This document shows, piece by piece, positions 15,644 through 24,529 of a stretch of 40,378 nucleotides of DNA; position 1 is the stretch's first letter, and every line of letters starts with the position of its first letter. The notes below the pieces were generated by a model. The model made no database searches. It was not told the DNA's origin and was given only the letters and a program-made list of their open reading frames with translations. Made by a program: the position numbers and the translations under genes. The DNA is taken from IMG/VR virus record IMGVR_UViG_3300050821_010422, positions 1-40,378 of that record; one strand, written 5' to 3'. This DNA comes from a virus.

Positions 15644-16365
15644 TTACGGCCGACATCCAATCCCTTGAACCTGGCGCCCGGGTGGAGCTATTCGAGCTCG
15701 ACGCCACGGAAATTGGCGGTGACGTGCTGCGGTTTCACGGTTATCAGCAGGCCGGCCCCATCTGGTGGCAGGGAAATGAATACACGCCTTGGGCGATTCA
15801 GGCAACCGAGTTTGAGGTTACCAGCGATGGCCAGCAGCCGTCGCCAACGCTGGCCGTCGGAAATATTGGTCTCGACGCCAACGGCGAGCCGGTCGCCGGT
15901 GTGATTTCCTCGATGTGCATCTATCTTGCCGACCTGGCCGGCGCAAAGGTGACCAGGCGCACAACCCTGGGTCAATACCTCGATGCCCGCAATTTCGAGG
16001 GCGGTAATCCTAGTGCGGATCCCGGGGAGGAATTCCCGTCCGACCTGTATTACATCGAGCAAAAGAAGAGCGAAACCAGCGAAACGGTCACGTTCTCCTT
16101 GCGCAACGCGCTCGATCTGAACGGCGAGATGCTACCCGGCAAGCAGATTATCGCCGGCCTGTGCTGGTGGGTACGCAACAATGGTTATCGCGGCGCGTAT
16201 TGCAACTATACCGGCGCGGCGATGTTTGACAAGGATGGCAACCCGACCGATGACCCCGCGAGAGATGATTGCGGCGGCTTGACCTCTGACTGCAAGAAGC
16301 GGTTTGGCGAATTCGAGGTTATCAACTGGGGCTCCTATGCAGCAGCCGGGCTGGTGCGATCATGA
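15640..16365 (+). CDS. Minor tail protein L-like, Fe-S type
   Basis: The product has 241 residues. The N-terminal domain is beta-rich (LEPGARVELFELDATEIGGDVLRFHGY). The C-terminal domain carries four spaced cysteines, C175, C188, C211 and C218. In lambda gpL the equivalent cysteines bind a [4Fe-4S] cluster, so the same is expected here (inference by homology and spacing). It is a structural part of the tail tip that closes the tube around gpJ. Start and stop overlap the neighbours by 4 bases. Confidence 0.92.
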   Translation: MITADIQSLEPGARVELFELDATEIGGDVLRFHGYQQAGPIWWQGNEYTPWAIQATEFEVTSDGQQPSPTLAVGNIGLDANGEPVAGVISSMCIYLADLAGAKVTRRTTLGQYLDARNFEGGNPSADPGEEFPSDLYYIEQKKSETSETVTFSLRNALDLNGEMLPGKQIIAGLCWWVRNNGYRGAYCNYTGAAMFDKDGNPTDDPARDDCGGLTSDCKKRFGEFEVINWGSYAAAGLVRS

Positions 16366-17114
16366 ACAGGGGTACTGAACGCGCTATTCGAGCGCACGCT
16401 GTCCGGGAATATCCACGCGAGTGTTGCGGCCTGATCCTCAAAGCAGGACGGATGACCAGGTATGTTCCCTGCGCCAATATTGCCAGGAACGATGAGGATT
16501 TCAGGCTGGCGAAGGAGGATTACGTTGCGGCCGCGGATATGGGCGAGATCTTGGCGGTGGTGCATAGCCATCCGGACCGTCCGCCGCTGCCGTCGCCGGC
16601 CGATCTGGATGCCTGTGAAGAAGGGGGCATACCGTGGCACATCGTCCATGTCGGCAAGGACGATGCCGGCGCCGTGGTCGCCAGCGAGATCCACACCTTC
16701 GCACCGTCCGGCTACGAGGCACCCTTGCTGGGTCTGCCGTTCGTGCACGGCGTCCATGACTGCTATGCGCTGATCCGGCGCTGGTACAAGCAGGAACGCG
16801 GCATTGTTCTGCCTGACTTCGAGCGGCGGGATGGCTGGTGGGACGACGGCGTCCAGAACCTGTACCTGGATAACTATGCAAAGGCGGGCTTCGAGGTCGT
16901 GCCCGATGGTGTCGCCGACCTGCAGGTTGGTGACGTCATCCTGATGCAGATTCGCTCCAAAAATCATCCGAATCATGCCGGGATCTATATCGACGGCGGC
17001 TGGCAATGGATGATCCACCATGAGTATGGCCAGCTTTCCTGCAAGGTGGTCTATGGCGGCCATTGGTTGCAGGTGACGCGTGCCGTGCTGCGGTATCGAA
17101 GCCAGGGGAGTTAG
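16362..17114 (+). CDS. Tail tip peptidase K-like (JAMM + NlpC/P60)
   Basis: The product has 250 residues and two enzyme domains. Residues 1-115 are a JAMM/MPN metalloprotease with the HSHP...S..D motif (H68, H70, S78, D81) and an upstream Glu in ECCG. Residues about 120-250 are an NlpC/P60 cysteine peptidase: C134 in HDCYALIRRWY and H205 in NHAGIYI. This is lambda gpK. The first domain is thought to act in tail assembly and the second to cut peptidoglycan on entry. All catalytic residues are present. Confidence 0.93.
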   Translation: MNRGTERAIRAHAVREYPRECCGLILKAGRMTRYVPCANIARNDEDFRLAKEDYVAAADMGEILAVVHSHPDRPPLPSPADLDACEEGGIPWHIVHVGKDDAGAVVASEIHTFAPSGYEAPLLGLPFVHGVHDCYALIRRWYKQERGIVLPDFERRDGWWDDGVQNLYLDNYAKAGFEVVPDGVADLQVGDVILMQIRSKNHPNHAGIYIDGGWQWMIHHEYGQLSCKVVYGGHWLQVTRAVLRYRSQGS

Positions 17115-17156
17115 GGTAGCAAGCAGGAACCAGTCCGCGTAAGCGGTTATGTCTAT

Positions 17157-17184
17157 AGCCAGCCGCGTGCTGGCTTTTTTTTTT
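17157..17184 (+). terminator. Terminator-like hairpin between K and I
   Basis: AGCCAGC (17157-17163) pairs with GCTGGCT (17169-17175) around CGCGT and is followed directly by ten T residues. By form it is a strong intrinsic terminator, yet the tail genes continue on the other side 10 bases later. Confidence 0.75.
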
Positions 17185-17193
17185 GGTAATGCA

Positions 17194-17760
17194 ATGGAAA
17201 AAATTCGCACTATCCGACTGTACGGAAAGCTGGGAACGCAGTTTGGTCGCGTGCATTGTTTTGCGGTCAGCAGCACCGGTGATGCGATCCGCGCGCTGTG
17301 TTCAATGCTGCCGGGTTTCGAACGGGAGCTGATGAGCAGTGCCGATCGCGGCATCGCCTATTCATGTTTTTTAGGCAGTCGAAATATCTCGAAAGACCAA
17401 CTAGATTGTCCCATTGGCAGCGACGAGATCCGCATTGCACCCATTTTGCAGGGCAGCAAGCGAGCAGGCATATTTCAGGTCATCGTGGGCGCCATTCTCG
17501 TTGTCGCCTCCTTTTATCCAGGTCTTCAAGGGTTGGCCCCAATGGGCTATGCAATGATGCTCGGGGGTGTCGTGCAAATGTTATCTCCTCAGCAAACCGG
17601 TCTTGGATCAAAGGACAGCGCGAATAACGGGGCGTCGTACAACATGAATGGTGCGGTCAACACGCAGGCGCAGGGAAACCCAGAACCCTTGCTATATGGG
17701 GAGGCGATTGTAGGTTCCGTGGTGGTGTCTGGGGGCATTTATGCAGAGGATCAACAATGA
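17194..17760 (+). CDS. Tail assembly protein I-like
   Basis: The product has 188 residues. ATG 17194 is preferred over 17149, which would translate through the terminator hairpin. The N-terminal ubiquitin-like beta-grasp domain (TIRLYGKLGTQFGRVHCFAVSSTGDAIRALCSMLPGFE) is followed by a hydrophobic segment (about 100-135) and a Gly/Asn-rich tail with NPEPLLYGEAIVGSVVVSGGIYAED, the standard gpI end. It acts in tail tip assembly with gpJ, and overlaps J by 4 bases. Its ribosome site is weak (GG at 17185). Confidence 0.92.
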   Translation: MEKIRTIRLYGKLGTQFGRVHCFAVSSTGDAIRALCSMLPGFERELMSSADRGIAYSCFLGSRNISKDQLDCPIGSDEIRIAPILQGSKRAGIFQVIVGAILVVASFYPGLQGLAPMGYAMMLGGVVQMLSPQQTGLGSKDSANNGASYNMNGAVNTQAQGNPEPLLYGEAIVGSVVVSGGIYAEDQQ

Positions 17761-20700
17761 CAACAATACTGGAACGCCAGGACATTATCGGCTCCGGAGG
17801 CGGCAAGGGCGGCGGCGGCAGCAGCGCGCCAATTGAATCGCCTGATAGCCTGCATAGCATTTCCAAGGCCAAGACCCTAGATCTGATCTCGACCGGGGAA
17901 ATTGTCGGCCCGGTCAACGGTTTGCAATCGGTGCTGCTCGGCGGCACGCCAGTGCAAAATCCGGATGGCTCGCTCAATTTCAGTAACGTGACAGTCGATT
18001 TTAGGCCCGGGACGCAAACGCAGGAGCCGATTGCCGGCTTTCCTTCGGTCGAGAACGAAGTCGGCGTCAGTGTCGAGCTGAAATCGGAAACACCCTGGGC
18101 CAGGTCGATCACCAATACGCAGTTGTCGGCGGTGCGGGTGCGCCTGTCCGTACAGGGGTTGAGCAAGACGGACACCAGCAACGGCAACATCAACGGCTAT
18201 CGTGTTGAGTATGCGATCGAGCTGTCTACCGACAACGGTAGCTATGTACCGGTGCTGCAGACGGCCTTTGATGGCAAAACAACTCAAACCTATGAGCGCA
18301 GCCATCGGGTAGAGCTCCCGAAAGCCAGTATTGGCTGGACGATGCGTGTGCGGCGGATTACGCCGAATGCCAATAGCGCCACGGTCGCGGACCGTACCAA
18401 TGTCGTGTCGGTGACGGAGATCATCGACGCCAAATTTCGCTATCCGATGGCGGCGCTTGTCGGTATTCAGATCGATGCATCCCAGTTTCAAAATATCCCG
18501 GTGCGCTCGTTCCACATGCGGGGTCGGATTATCCGCGTACCGACCAATTACGATGCGTCGGCACGAACCTACACCGGGATCTGGGACGGCACATTCAAGG
18601 TGGCCTATACGAACAACCCGGCGTGGATCCTGTACGACTTGATCTTGCATGACATTTACGGGCTCGGCCGGCGGATCACGGCCGCCCAGGTTGACCGGTA
18701 TGAACTGTACCGGATCGCCCAATATTGCGACGTGCTGGTGTCCGACGGCAAGGGCGGGAAGGAGCCGCGCTATACGTGCAATGTGTACCTGCAGCAACGT
18801 GTCGCGGCCTACAAGCTGGTGCAGGACATTGCAGGCATCTTTCACGGCGTGGCCTATTGGGCCGGCAGCCGCATCGTCATCAGCGCGGATATGCCGGACG
18901 ATCCGGTCTATACCTATACCGCAGCCAATGTCATCGACGGCAAGTTCTCGCGCGCCGGCAGCCCGAAAACGCAACGCTACACCGTCGCACTGGTGAGCTG
19001 GAACGACAATACCGACGGCGGCCGACAAAAGGTTGAACCGGTAGTCGACCGCGATGGATTGCGGCGATACGGCATCCAGCAAATTGAGCTGGCGCCGATC
19101 GGATGTACCTCACAGGCGCAGGCACATCGGCACGGATCATGGGCGTTGCTGACCTCCAATACGGAGACTGATGTTCTGACGTTCTCAACCGGGCTCGAAT
19201 ATTTGCGTGCCGCGCCCGGAAAAATCATTCGCATTGTAGATCCGGTACGGATGGGGCGCCGTAACGGTGGTCGCATCCGTTCGGCGACGGACCGCTCGGT
19301 GACGGTCGACAAGGCGCCGGTGATTGCCGTTGGCGACAAGATCACCTGCATGTTGCCGACGGCGGTACCGGAAACCAGAATCGTGCAATCGGTGGTTGGC
19401 AATGTCGTGACGGTAACGCAGAGCTGGAGCTTGACGCCGGTGGCAGAGTCGGTCTGGTCCGTCGACAATATCGACCTGGTCGCGCAGAAATTCCGCGTGC
19501 TAAGTGTCAAAGACAAGGGCGACTTGACCTTCGAGATCACCGCAGTGCAGCACGAATCCGGGAAATATGACTATATCGACAACGGCACGCGCATCGAGGC
19601 ACCACCGATCACGGTGATCCCTCCTTCGGTTCAGCCGCCGCCGGCGAACGTCACCATTGGCAGCTTTCAGGTCACGCATCAGGGAATCGCATCGACGATG
19701 ATGTCGATTTCCTGGGAGGCGGCGCGGGCAGCGATTGCCTATCAGGCAGAATGGAAGAAGGATGATGGTAACTGGATCTCCTTGCCGCGGACTGGCCAGC
19801 TGACGGTCGAGGTGCCGGGAATCTACGCCGGTCGGTACAACGCGCGGGTGCGGGCGATCAACCCGATGGACGTGCGTTCCACGCCGGCCTATGCGCCAGA
19901 GACCCAGTTGACCGGGAAAACAACACCGCCACCAACGGTGACCTCGCTTATCGCCACGTCGCTGGTGATGGGCATCGGCCTGAGCTGGGGTTTCCCGGCG
20001 CAGGGTGCATCGGACACGCAGCGAACGGAAATCTGGTTTAGCCGCACACCGGACCGTGCGGACGCTGCGAAGCTGGCCGACTTCGCGTATCCACAAAACT
20101 CCAATACGATGCCAGGGCTGGCCGCTGGCGTATCGCTGTTTTTTTGGGCACGACTCGTTGATCGGTCAGGAAACGAGGGTGCGTTTTATCCAGCGGGCGC
20201 CGGTGTGAACGGTCAGAGCAGCAGCGATGCATCACCAATTCTTGACTATTTGAAAGGACAAATCACCGAATCGGAGTTGGGTAAAGAGCTCTTGAAGCCG
20301 ATCCAACAGATTCCCACAATCGTTGCCAGAATGGAGAGTGACGCGGATGGCCTAGCGGCCACGCAATTGAAGGCGACGATTGCAGCCAACAACGCGGTGC
20401 TGCAGGAGGCTAAGCTGCGCGGCGCCGCCATCACTACCGAGCAGACCATACGGCAAAGTCAAACCGAATCGCTTGCAAATCAGATCACATTGCTGACCGC
20501 CTCTGTGAATGACAATGCGTCAGCGGTAAAGACAGAACAAACCGCCCGGGCAGACGGAGATTCGGCGCTTGCGTCCAGAATTGATACAGTCGTGTCAAAA
20601 GCGAATGACAATACTGCGGCAATCAATTCCGAGACCACAGCACGCACCACTGCCGATTCGGCGCTGGGACAGCGGATTGATGCGGTTAGTGCGAAAGCAT

Positions 20701-21479
20701 CAGGAAATGCGGCTGACATTCTCTCCGAGCAGGTGGCAAGAGCGAATGCAGATGGGGCGTTGAGCTCGCGGATTGATTCTGTCCAGGCAAATGCCGGTGC
20801 TGATGCGGATGCCTTGGCGGCGACGCAGATAAAGGCTCTCGTGTCGGCTAACTCAGCCGTAGCAATAACGCGGACCGAGCTGCAGGCAAGGATTGGTAAG
20901 AACGCAGCTGCGATCGTTTCCGAGTCCACAGCGCGGTCCACTGCTGACGGTGCTCTTAGTTCGCGAATTGACAGCGTGCAGGCTGTCGCCGGCAGTGCCA
21001 GTGCTACGGCACAAACGGCATTGTCGGCGAGCGCAACCACTGACGGAAAATTGACGACGATGTACACCGTCAAGATGCAGGTGCATGCGCCGACTGGCAA
21101 GACTTATGCGGCGAGCTTCGGACTGGGTATCGAAAACAATGGTGGCGTTTTTCAGTCTCAGTTTGTTGTGGCTGCCGATCGTTTCGCAGTCCTTGATGTC
21201 AATGGAACCACCGTGACGTCGCCGTTTATCGTGCAGGGCGGACAGGTGTTCATTTCTCAGGCATTGATTGGCACAGGCTGGATCACCAATGCGATGATCG
21301 GAAACACGATTCAATCAACCGCGGTCAATTCCTACACCGGACAACCTGTGTGGATTTTGGATAAGAATGGGACCTTTCAAATGAATGGCACTGGACAGGC
21401 GCGCCTGGTAATTAATTCGTCCCAAGTGCTGGTGTATGACGGCAATGGCACACTGCGTGTGCGATTGGGGCTCTGGTAA
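17757..21479 (+). CDS. Host specificity protein J-like (tail tip)
   Basis: The product has 1240 residues. It opens with the J-type start (Gly-rich GGGKGGGGS, then ISKAKTLDLISTGEIVGPVNGLQSVLLGGTPVQN). The hub and cap domains run to about 600, then two fibronectin-III-like domains at about 625-720 and 723-811. From 921 to 1081 there is an alanine-rich coiled-coil of four repeats of about 30 residues, each with an ARxxADxALxxRID core. The last 150 residues form a beta-rich tip with ILDKNGTFQMNGTG, likely receptor-binding. Acts in host recognition. The stop overlaps the next start (TAATG). Confidence 0.95.
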   Translation: MTTILERQDIIGSGGGKGGGGSSAPIESPDSLHSISKAKTLDLISTGEIVGPVNGLQSVLLGGTPVQNPDGSLNFSNVTVDFRPGTQTQEPIAGFPSVENEVGVSVELKSETPWARSITNTQLSAVRVRLSVQGLSKTDTSNGNINGYRVEYAIELSTDNGSYVPVLQTAFDGKTTQTYERSHRVELPKASIGWTMRVRRITPNANSATVADRTNVVSVTEIIDAKFRYPMAALVGIQIDASQFQNIPVRSFHMRGRIIRVPTNYDASARTYTGIWDGTFKVAYTNNPAWILYDLILHDIYGLGRRITAAQVDRYELYRIAQYCDVLVSDGKGGKEPRYTCNVYLQQRVAAYKLVQDIAGIFHGVAYWAGSRIVISADMPDDPVYTYTAANVIDGKFSRAGSPKTQRYTVALVSWNDNTDGGRQKVEPVVDRDGLRRYGIQQIELAPIGCTSQAQAHRHGSWALLTSNTETDVLTFSTGLEYLRAAPGKIIRIVDPVRMGRRNGGRIRSATDRSVTVDKAPVIAVGDKITCMLPTAVPETRIVQSVVGNVVTVTQSWSLTPVAESVWSVDNIDLVAQKFRVLSVKDKGDLTFEITAVQHESGKYDYIDNGTRIEAPPITVIPPSVQPPPANVTIGSFQVTHQGIASTMMSISWEAARAAIAYQAEWKKDDGNWISLPRTGQLTVEVPGIYAGRYNARVRAINPMDVRSTPAYAPETQLTGKTTPPPTVTSLIATSLVMGIGLSWGFPAQGASDTQRTEIWFSRTPDRADAAKLADFAYPQNSNTMPGLAAGVSLFFWARLVDRSGNEGAFYPAGAGVNGQSSSDASPILDYLKGQITESELGKELLKPIQQIPTIVARMESDADGLAATQLKATIAANNAVLQEAKLRGAAITTEQTIRQSQTESLANQITLLTASVNDNASAVKTEQTARADGDSALASRIDTVVSKANDNTAAINSETTARTTADSALGQRIDAVSAKASGNAADILSEQVARANADGALSSRIDSVQANAGADADALAATQIKALVSANSAVAITRTELQARIGKNAAAIVSESTARSTADGALSSRIDSVQAVAGSASATAQTALSASATTDGKLTTMYTVKMQVHAPTGKTYAASFGLGIENNGGVFQSQFVVAADRFAVLDVNGTTVTSPFIVQGGQVFISQALIGTGWITNAMIGNTIQSTAVNSYTGQPVWILDKNGTFQMNGTGQARLVINSSQVLVYDGNGTLRVRLGLW

Positions 21480-21760
21480 TGCCTCAAGGACTTCAAATAT
21501 GGGATGCGGCAGGCAACCTGACTCTGCAAGTGAGCGACCGGCTTGCCAGGATCCTCGGGATCGTTCAAACCGGCGCGGTTGATGGGAGCATTGCGCATGC
21601 TGGCTTTTTGACTGGAACACCTTTCTTTATTCAGCGCGCAACGCAAACCGGTGGCGCCATGCCAGCCAGCATCGGGATTAGTGGAACGACTCTCAGCTGG
21701 TCATATTCCAGTGGAGCGCCAGTGCGGCTCAACACGATGATTATTTACGGAGTGTTTTGA
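21479..21760 (+). CDS. Small tail-tip protein, GLQ module
   Basis: The product has 93 residues with a start overlapping the J stop. It opens with GLQIWDAAGNLTLQVSDRLARILG and ends in a beta-rich domain. The same opening occurs twice in the next gene, so these are related modules (about 90-110 residues each). Proteins of this type follow J in Burkholderiales prophages; a role as an accessory tail fibre or chaperone-like tip decoration is likely but unproven. It overlaps the next gene. Confidence 0.65.
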   Translation: MPQGLQIWDAAGNLTLQVSDRLARILGIVQTGAVDGSIAHAGFLTGTPFFIQRATQTGGAMPASIGISGTTLSWSYSSGAPVRLNTMIIYGVF

Positions 21761-22413
21761 TGGCAGCTGGCTTACAAGTGTTCGGCGATTCTGGGGTGGC
21801 CCAGATCGATCAGGACTATTTTAACTACGTGTTCAAACAATCTGGGGCGCTGTCGTTCCCGGATGCCGTGGCGGGCAGAACAGTCTCAGTTTCGGTGGGT
21901 GGGGTGTCCCCGATTGTTGTCATCAAGAGTCAGAATTTAGGTATCGCTATTTGGAGAGTGAGCCAATCCGGGAGCGCGTTTACGTTTGAGTTTGTTCAGG
22001 ACGCTGTGAGTCCGCCCGGTACGCCGTTTCAGTGGTACTTGTTCGACAAAGGGCCGCCATCACCGGGAAACTTCGGTTTGCAAGTGTTTGGGCCGGACGG
22101 TTCCCTGTCATTTGATTCGAGCAGCTTCAATCTGAAGATTGCGCAATTGTTACCCGGGGTCGCGTCCAGCGGCAATTCCAACAACGGCTTCTTCTATGCA
22201 AATGTGCCGGCGGGGAACTGGGGGTTTGTCATGACAAATCCCAGAATGCGTTATATGGGAAGTCCCAGCGGGGCAGGATTCGCGCAAGTTGAGAGCTGCC
22301 GAGTAACAAGCAATGCTGTGTACATTCACGAGGTTAGCGTGGGAGTGGCCAGTCAGAATATGACCCAGTCGGTCGGGGGGGATTTGTTGCTTGTCGATTT
22401 AACTGGGCTCTGA
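21760..22413 (+). CDS. Tail-tip protein with two GLQ modules
   Basis: The product has 217 residues; ATG 21760 overlaps the preceding stop (TGATG). It contains GLQVFGDSGVAQID near the start and GLQVFGPDGSLSFDSSSFNLKI near residue 107, so it looks like a tandem duplication of the module seen in the previous gene. Beta-rich, with Gly/Ser loops and no enzymatic motif. Position next to J suggests a tail-tip or fibre component. Confidence 0.65.
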   Translation: MAAGLQVFGDSGVAQIDQDYFNYVFKQSGALSFPDAVAGRTVSVSVGGVSPIVVIKSQNLGIAIWRVSQSGSAFTFEFVQDAVSPPGTPFQWYLFDKGPPSPGNFGLQVFGPDGSLSFDSSSFNLKIAQLLPGVASSGNSNNGFFYANVPAGNWGFVMTNPRMRYMGSPSGAGFAQVESCRVTSNAVYIHEVSVGVASQNMTQSVGGDLLLVDLTGL

Positions 22414-22441
22414 CGGTTTCGCTACTGGATAAATTATTTCG

Positions 22442-22476
22442 TCACTTCAACGGTCGCTTTCGAGTGATCTTTTTTT
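22442..22476 (+). terminator. Weak terminator-like hairpin before the tail fibre gene
   Basis: TCACT (22442-22446) pairs with AGTGA (22463-22467), only 5 bp, followed by a run of seven T residues. Weak, but it is another stem and T-run in a gap of the late operon. Confidence 0.35.
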
Positions 22477-22492
22477 CGTCTAAAGGATTTAT

Positions 22493-23857
22493 ATGGGCTG
22501 GTACAAAGTAGGAAAAATTGCAGTTACCAACGGCAGCAAGGCGATCACTGGGAGCGGGACAGATTTCGTGTCCAACATCAAACAGGGATTTGCGCTCTTG
22601 GGGCCGGACTTTCAGCTTTACGAGATTGATGCCGTCGTCAGCGCAACGTCGGTAACACTCGCGACGCCATATCGAGGCGCTACGGCGGCTGTGGCGGATT
22701 ATGGGATTTTCCAGACGCAAGGCATCATTGCGGACTTGTCGACGCAAGTGGCCGTATTGATCAATTCATACGGAGGAATTGTGCTGCAGTTCCCCGATGT
22801 TTTGGCTTCCATTACGGCGGCGCAAGCACGCGCAGATTTAGGGGTTGCGAATGCCGCTGCTGCCCAAAACACCGCTAATGCGGCGGTGCCAAAATCGGGT
22901 GGGGCCGCATACAACCTTACCTTGACTGGTGTTCTTCAGGCGACAGATACATTTTATGCAGTGAACCAGTATGCCTATCGGGTATTGTACGGAACCGGCT
23001 GGGGGCCTGAGATACAAGCGCGATGGGACGGATCCACAGTCAACAGGTGGCTGCAATTTGGATACCGAAATAATGCGAATGCCTACACATGCATTATGCA
23101 TATCGATACAAATGCTCCAGGCATTGTCATCTCTCCGAATGCAAGCCGAGTCATGGGCGGGAGCATGTTCGAGGTGAACAACACCATTGCCGTTGTTCCG
23201 GCGGTATCGCAGGGTGTAGGTGCGGCAAATCAATCAGCGTCGTGTTTATATGTTGGCGGCAGCACAGGGAGATCGATCAGTGCGTCCTCGACGATCAACG
23301 CATCGGGCTCCGACTACGCCGAATATATGACGAAGGCCGGAGAGTTTGTCATTGAGAAAGGTGCAATTGCTGGCCTCAATGCGTCCGGACAACTGACAAA
23401 TTCATTTTCTGAGGCACTCAGCTTCCTGGTGAAATCTACTGATCCGTCCTATGTCGGGGGCGATACTTGGGGCCACGCTGGAATTGTTGGTGTGCCGCCG
23501 ACACCAATTTTTCGGATGGAAGGAGCAGAGGCTACTGAAGATTTCCCAGCCAAAGCCCCTGAGTCAGATGCGGATTGGGGCGCGCGACAGGAAAAATACG
23601 ATCAAGAGATGGCAATTTTCCACGAGCGGATCGAGACCGTTCGAAAGCAGGTCGACCGAATGGCTTTCTGCGGTCAAGTTCCTGTCAATGTGCTCGGTGC
23701 TGCGCCGGGTGACTACATTATTCCGGTTGCAGATGCCGGTGGTATTAAAGGCATCGCGGTGCGAAGTCCGAACATTGATCAATACATGATTGCAGTCGGG
23801 AAAGTCGTGGCGATCGAAGATGATGGGCGCGCGCGCATTATTGTAAAAGCAGTGTAG
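22493..23857 (+). CDS. Tail fibre protein with autoproteolytic-type C-terminus
   Basis: The product has 454 residues. ATG 22493 has AAAGGA eight bases upstream. The N-terminal 75 residues (GWYKVGKIAVTNGSKAITGSGTDF, TPYRGATAAVADYGIFQ) are the tail-docking type seen in siphophage fibres, followed by an Ala-rich coiled linker and a beta-rich shaft. From residue 265 on is a peptidase-G2-like intramolecular chaperone domain: the marker SDYAEY lies at 273-278. Such domains trimerise the shaft and are cut off. The region 345-395 is charged and helical. Host range protein. Confidence 0.82.
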   Translation: MGWYKVGKIAVTNGSKAITGSGTDFVSNIKQGFALLGPDFQLYEIDAVVSATSVTLATPYRGATAAVADYGIFQTQGIIADLSTQVAVLINSYGGIVLQFPDVLASITAAQARADLGVANAAAAQNTANAAVPKSGGAAYNLTLTGVLQATDTFYAVNQYAYRVLYGTGWGPEIQARWDGSTVNRWLQFGYRNNANAYTCIMHIDTNAPGIVISPNASRVMGGSMFEVNNTIAVVPAVSQGVGAANQSASCLYVGGSTGRSISASSTINASGSDYAEYMTKAGEFVIEKGAIAGLNASGQLTNSFSEALSFLVKSTDPSYVGGDTWGHAGIVGVPPTPIFRMEGAEATEDFPAKAPESDADWGARQEKYDQEMAIFHERIETVRKQVDRMAFCGQVPVNVLGAAPGDYIIPVADAGGIKGIAVRSPNIDQYMIAVGKVVAIEDDGRARIIVKAV

Positions 23858-23877
23858 TTCCAATATTCCAACCATGA

Positions 23878-23901
23878 AAAAGCCACCTACGGGTGGCTTT
23901 T
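23878..23901 (+). terminator. Terminator-like hairpin between tail fibre and lysis genes
   Basis: GCCACC (23882-23887) and GGTGGC (23892-23897) around TACG, with A residues before and T residues after, identical over 20 bases to the hairpin at 10647. It separates tail from lysis genes. Confidence 0.65.
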
Positions 23902-23919
23902 CGCATTTTAAGGACTGAC

Positions 23920-24279
23920 ATGCCAGAACCAACTAGCTTTGCTGCGGCAACCTGGATGGCGGTGACTAAATATTTGTTACCGCTATTGCCCGGTGCCGTT
24001 GGATCTGCCGTTGCATTGAAATTTCTAGGAGAGGGGTTGAATTGGTGGCAGAAGCTGTCGAGCTTTGCCGCCGGCCTGGCATGCGCCATCTACGTCGCGC
24101 CTATCCTGATCGAGTGGTTCGCGATTACTGGCAGCCGTACGCATTCCGGTGTCGAATTTCTGGTGGGGTTATTTGCGCTCGCCACAGCACGCGAAGTGTT
24201 CAAAGAAATCAACGAAGCCGACATCATCGGCGCGCTCAAGCGCCGTTACCTAGGAGCGAGCAATGATCCAACTAATTAA
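23920..24279 (+). CDS. Holin-like protein (LydA type)
   Basis: The product has 119 residues. ATG 23920 has AGGA seven bases upstream; an earlier start at 23893 would include the terminator. Three hydrophobic segments are seen, about 20-40, 50-72 and 80-98, and the C-terminus is charged (EINEADIIGALKRRYLG). Size, helices and place directly upstream of another small membrane protein and an endolysin match LydA-type holins. It would form the membrane lesion that starts lysis. Overlaps the next gene by 17 bases. Confidence 0.7.
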   Translation: MPEPTSFAAATWMAVTKYLLPLLPGAVGSAVALKFLGEGLNWWQKLSSFAAGLACAIYVAPILIEWFAITGSRTHSGVEFLVGLFALATAREVFKEINEADIIGALKRRYLGASNDPTN

Positions 24280-24529
24280 TACGGTGGCCAACCTGGTGCT
24301 TGTGGCGTTCTGCCTGTGGGCAGTTCTGAACAAGCACTTGGAAACTCATGTGTTCGGCACATTCGCTTTGTCGCTGGTCGCGATCACGTCTTTCGTGAAC
24401 GTCATGCGGCCGGATGCGCTTGGCTTCTGGGCGGAACAATCTGAAGTGCTGTCTAACGTTGCTGTCGCCATTCTGGCGGTGTGGTTTTGGCGCCGGTGGC
24501 ACAAGTGCAATTGCAAGGGAAGGAAATGA
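24263..24529 (+). CDS. Second small membrane protein, possible antiholin or holin
   Basis: The product has 88 residues with three hydrophobic helices (about 5-23, 31-50, 60-78) and a basic, Cys-containing C-terminus (WRRWHKCNCKGRK). Starts within the first holin-like gene and ends inside the endolysin gene. Pairs of overlapping small membrane proteins before an endolysin usually act as holin and antiholin, or as two alternative holins. Which one is which cannot be read from sequence. Confidence 0.6.
   Translation: MIQLINTVANLVLVAFCLWAVLNKHLETHVFGTFALSLVAITSFVNVMRPDALGFWAEQSEVLSNVAVAILAVWFWRRWHKCNCKGRK

Noticed and set aside
17877-19082. Open frame of 401 codons on the - strand
   Set aside because: Antisense shadow of J.
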